The position numbers and the translations under genes are program-made. Under the pieces are notes generated by a model, which did no database searches, was not told where the DNA came from, and was given only the letters and a program-made list of their open reading frames with translations. Positions 61,774 through 64,000 of a stretch of 64,000 nucleotides of DNA are shown in pieces. Every line of letters begins with the position of its first letter. The first letter of the stretch is position 1. This stretch comes from Mastigias papua (lineage: Eukaryota > Cnidaria > Scyphozoa > Rhizostomeae > Mastigiidae). Location of the stretch: positions 13,737,874 to 13,801,873 of the forward strand of contig OZ025275.1 in NCBI GenBank assembly GCA_964019165.1, written 5' to 3'.

Positions 61774-62626
61774 GTAAGGAAAAATTTATTGTCTACAACT
61801 GGATGAAATGCTTAGAATCGTAAGAAATTGAAATAGCTAAATCTATAAGCTCCCTGAAGACATACATGTGTTGCTATTGGTAAATACAGATTTAGTAAAC
61901 CGGGAAAGATACATGTACAATCTTATTCGACAGTAGACTGTGAAGTCATGTTACGATTTGAGTGGATTGTTTGTCATTTCCCATAAAACTGTCGGGTATC
62001 TGCTAACATTGTTAAAGACTTTTGACCCAATAGGCTAGACTTCTGTAGCTTGTTTGATAATAAAAACGAAATTGCATACAAATTTTCTTGATATTCATTC
62101 GTGCTGCTATGGCTCATAAACTTTTAATATCCCTCACATACACTTGGTGCAGTAGTCGCATTCCCTTAAAAAATGCTCTGGCAGATAGCCAGAGCAGATA
62201 GTTAGAACTCATCTTGCCAAGGATATCACATAGGTACAATACAAATATGACGCTTGTGTAACTTCCTGGGATCATGGAGCGAGTATCTTGGTTGTTCTAT
62301 CCATCAAACTGCGTAAACATGTTCCTGTTAGTTGGTCATATTTCAGTTGAAATCTTTCTACTAGTTATATATTTCCTCGCTGCTGTATTTGCAGTATAAT
62401 ACTTGTTAAAGGACAGAAAAATCTTTCTTAATTAATGACTGCTTATTTTTCCTAGCTCTATACAGCACTAACAGAGTCTCAAATAGGTACATTTACATGC
62501 CTGAGTATGAACTTATTCGGTGGGGGCTTATCAACAATTTGTACCTCTAGGGTAGGGTATTCTAGGATTAATGGTATTAGATGCTAATATTCTATTATTT
62601 ATGAATGTATCTGGCTTCCTTTCCAG
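61774..62626 (+). other. Intron of the MADF-BESS gene
   Basis: An 853-bp phase-1 intron, GTAAGG to CTTTCCAG. The end contains a weak GGCTTATTCGA-type repeat fragment (62510-62580). Confidence 0.85.
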
Positions 62627-63282
62627 ACATTAATCTGTTAAAAAAAGTTTTCAAAAGTTTGCGAGATCGCTTTATGAAAATAACAAAAGAGTATAAGCCA
62701 TCTGGTAGTGCAGGGGGTGCACCAATTGAACCATCCTGGCCGTACTACAAGCAGCTCCAGTTTTTATCACCATTTATAAGGCACAGGGAGACACAAGGAA
62801 ACTTTCATGAAGCTACTGGAGAGAGTAGCAAAAGAGATTCTTTCCAAACAGGAGCAAAGGAGACGGAGGAAATAAACCTAACTGATACTATATCTAGAGT
62901 CACTGTTGCACTCAAGGACGATAGGCAGCATTCGTTGGATGATATGGCAAATTCTCCTTCTCTATCAGTTGCTGAGCCATCAAAAGCAACTCTCAAACCT
63001 GACAAGAAACCTCTCCCATCTTCATCAAAAAAATCAAAACGCCCTAAAACAGACTCAGATGGAACTGGATATTTAATGAGCGTGTTAGAAAACACAAACG
63101 AATTTATATCCTCTGTCAGTCGGAGGGAACAGCCAGATGAAGACGACTTGTTTGGCCAGAGCGTTGGCAAACAGTTGAAGAAATTAAATGCTTACCAGAG
63201 AAGCTTGGCAAAGCTTAAAATACAGCTGGTATTGCACGAGGTTGCTTGGCAGCAGGAGCCAACTGATGAAGCAAATGCTTAA
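62627..63282 (+). CDS. MADF-BESS protein, exon 2 (C-terminus)
   Basis: It follows the acceptor CTTCCTTTCCAG; G + AC restores Asp57, and the MADF domain continues without a gap (LLKKVFKSLRDRF, then WPYYKQLQFLSPFI, to about residue 105). A Ser/Lys-rich linker with a basic KKSKRPK run near residue 145 (a possible nuclear signal) leads to a BESS motif at about 230-265 (LFGQSVGKQLKKL and AKLKIQLVLHEV), which mediates protein contacts. The spliced protein is 274 aa, a normal length for the family. It is probably a sequence-specific nuclear regulator. No disabling change is seen. A candidate AATAAA lies at 63780. Confidence 0.9.
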
Positions 63283-64000
63283 TTGACAAGTTTTCTACAT
63301 ATAGCATTTTTTTAGATTGCTGCACTTGAACATAAATTTGCATTTGAGATTAATGATACACATTCTGTACTATAATTAGAAACATATAGACTGGTTTTAT
63401 ATAAAAGAAATGAAAAGGGCCTACTTTAATACAAATTGGGACCGTTTTCGAACATGTTTTGAGAGGCTTTCCAGGAATTTTCCTGCTGCCCCCATAATCA
63501 AATGCCCTGCTACACGATTTAAAAAAAGAGCCCTTTCCATTATTTGAAAAGAGAGCCCATATCAAATAATTTACATTTTCATACAATTCTAAGCAATGAG
63601 CTTTCATGCTTTCGTGCATGGGGTTACTTAATATTGAAATAATAATAATATGAATGATTTTCAAGAATGTTAGCAATTTATAATATTTTTAGAAATTCCT
63701 TTTTTAGTATTGCTTCAACTACCAAAGCTTAAGATATTTTGTCAGAATTCTCTATCAAATGTAGAAAGTGCTCCCAACAAATAAACTTCATAATTGACAT
63801 ATTTACTAGGTAGTTAAAGTCTGTCATGCTATTGCTTTGAAATTTTTATGAGCATTTATATAGCGTTGTAGCTTTTTATACAGTTAGATGTTTGAATGTT
63901 TTAAAGGAGTTTGACGATCAATTCACTGCACAGGCGCATAGCTGGTTCTTCTAACATAGTCATATTGCCAAGGTAGTTGACCCTGAGGTGACACAAAGTA
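63283..64000. other. 3-prime flank of the MADF-BESS gene
   Basis: Probable 3-prime UTR with AATAAA at 63780-63785. No other coding signal up to the window end. Confidence 0.4.

Overview
This is AT-rich animal (invertebrate metazoan) DNA. There are no bacterial operons, and the genes are split by introns with GT-AG borders. Long (TA)n, (CA)n and (ATGG)n arrays are frequent, and many transposon families are present (BEL/Pao, an LTR element with only a gag, LINE relics, tRNA-derived SINEs, pogo/Tigger, TIR and foldback MITEs). The repeat spectrum would fit a cnidarian or similar marine invertebrate, but no feature fixes the phylum.

Three cellular genes can be supported. (1) A conventional protein kinase C gene on the minus strand: its first coding exon (14024..14190, pseudosubstrate plus start of C1A) and an 83-bp exon (3943..4025, end of C1A) are separated by about 10 kb of intron. 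The short exon expected between them was not located, and the C1B, C2 and kinase exons must lie to the left of base 1. (2) A small secreted cysteine-rich protein gene on the minus strand (49166 down to 42437). It has a signal-peptide exon, four further exons of varying certainty with matching phases, a six-cysteine module and an acidic tail; I do not recognise the family. (3) A two-exon MADF-BESS DNA-binding protein gene on the plus strand (61605..63282).

Mobile elements dominate the rest. A 6.5-kb BEL/Pao retrotransposon (15069..21560) appears intact: 283-bp LTRs that look identical, a perfect 5-bp target duplication, a tRNA-Lys-type primer site and one uninterrupted 1922-codon gag-pol frame. 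It sits about 0.9 kb upstream of the PKC start codon in the opposite orientation. A 1.8-kb non-autonomous LTR element (24863..26640) has 532-bp LTRs and only a 184-aa zinc-knuckle gag. A 1056-bp internally deleted pogo/Tigger transposon (34052..35107) keeps a CENP-B-type helix-turn-helix frame. Three LINE fragments, several tRNA-derived SINE copies and at least eight TIR/foldback families fill the introns and intergenic DNA.

The 37.6-41 kb and 50.2-51.5 kb stretches are mosaics of (TA)n arrays, tRNA-like segments, LINE tails and foldback hairpins. They carry a recurrent hammerhead-ribozyme-like core (CTGANGA, short stem, GAAAC) whose stem changes compensate between copies. This is the most unusual signal in the window. 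Long stretches (21.6-24.8, 26.6-29.9, 53.6-56.7 and 57.6-60.8 kb) show no gene I can support.
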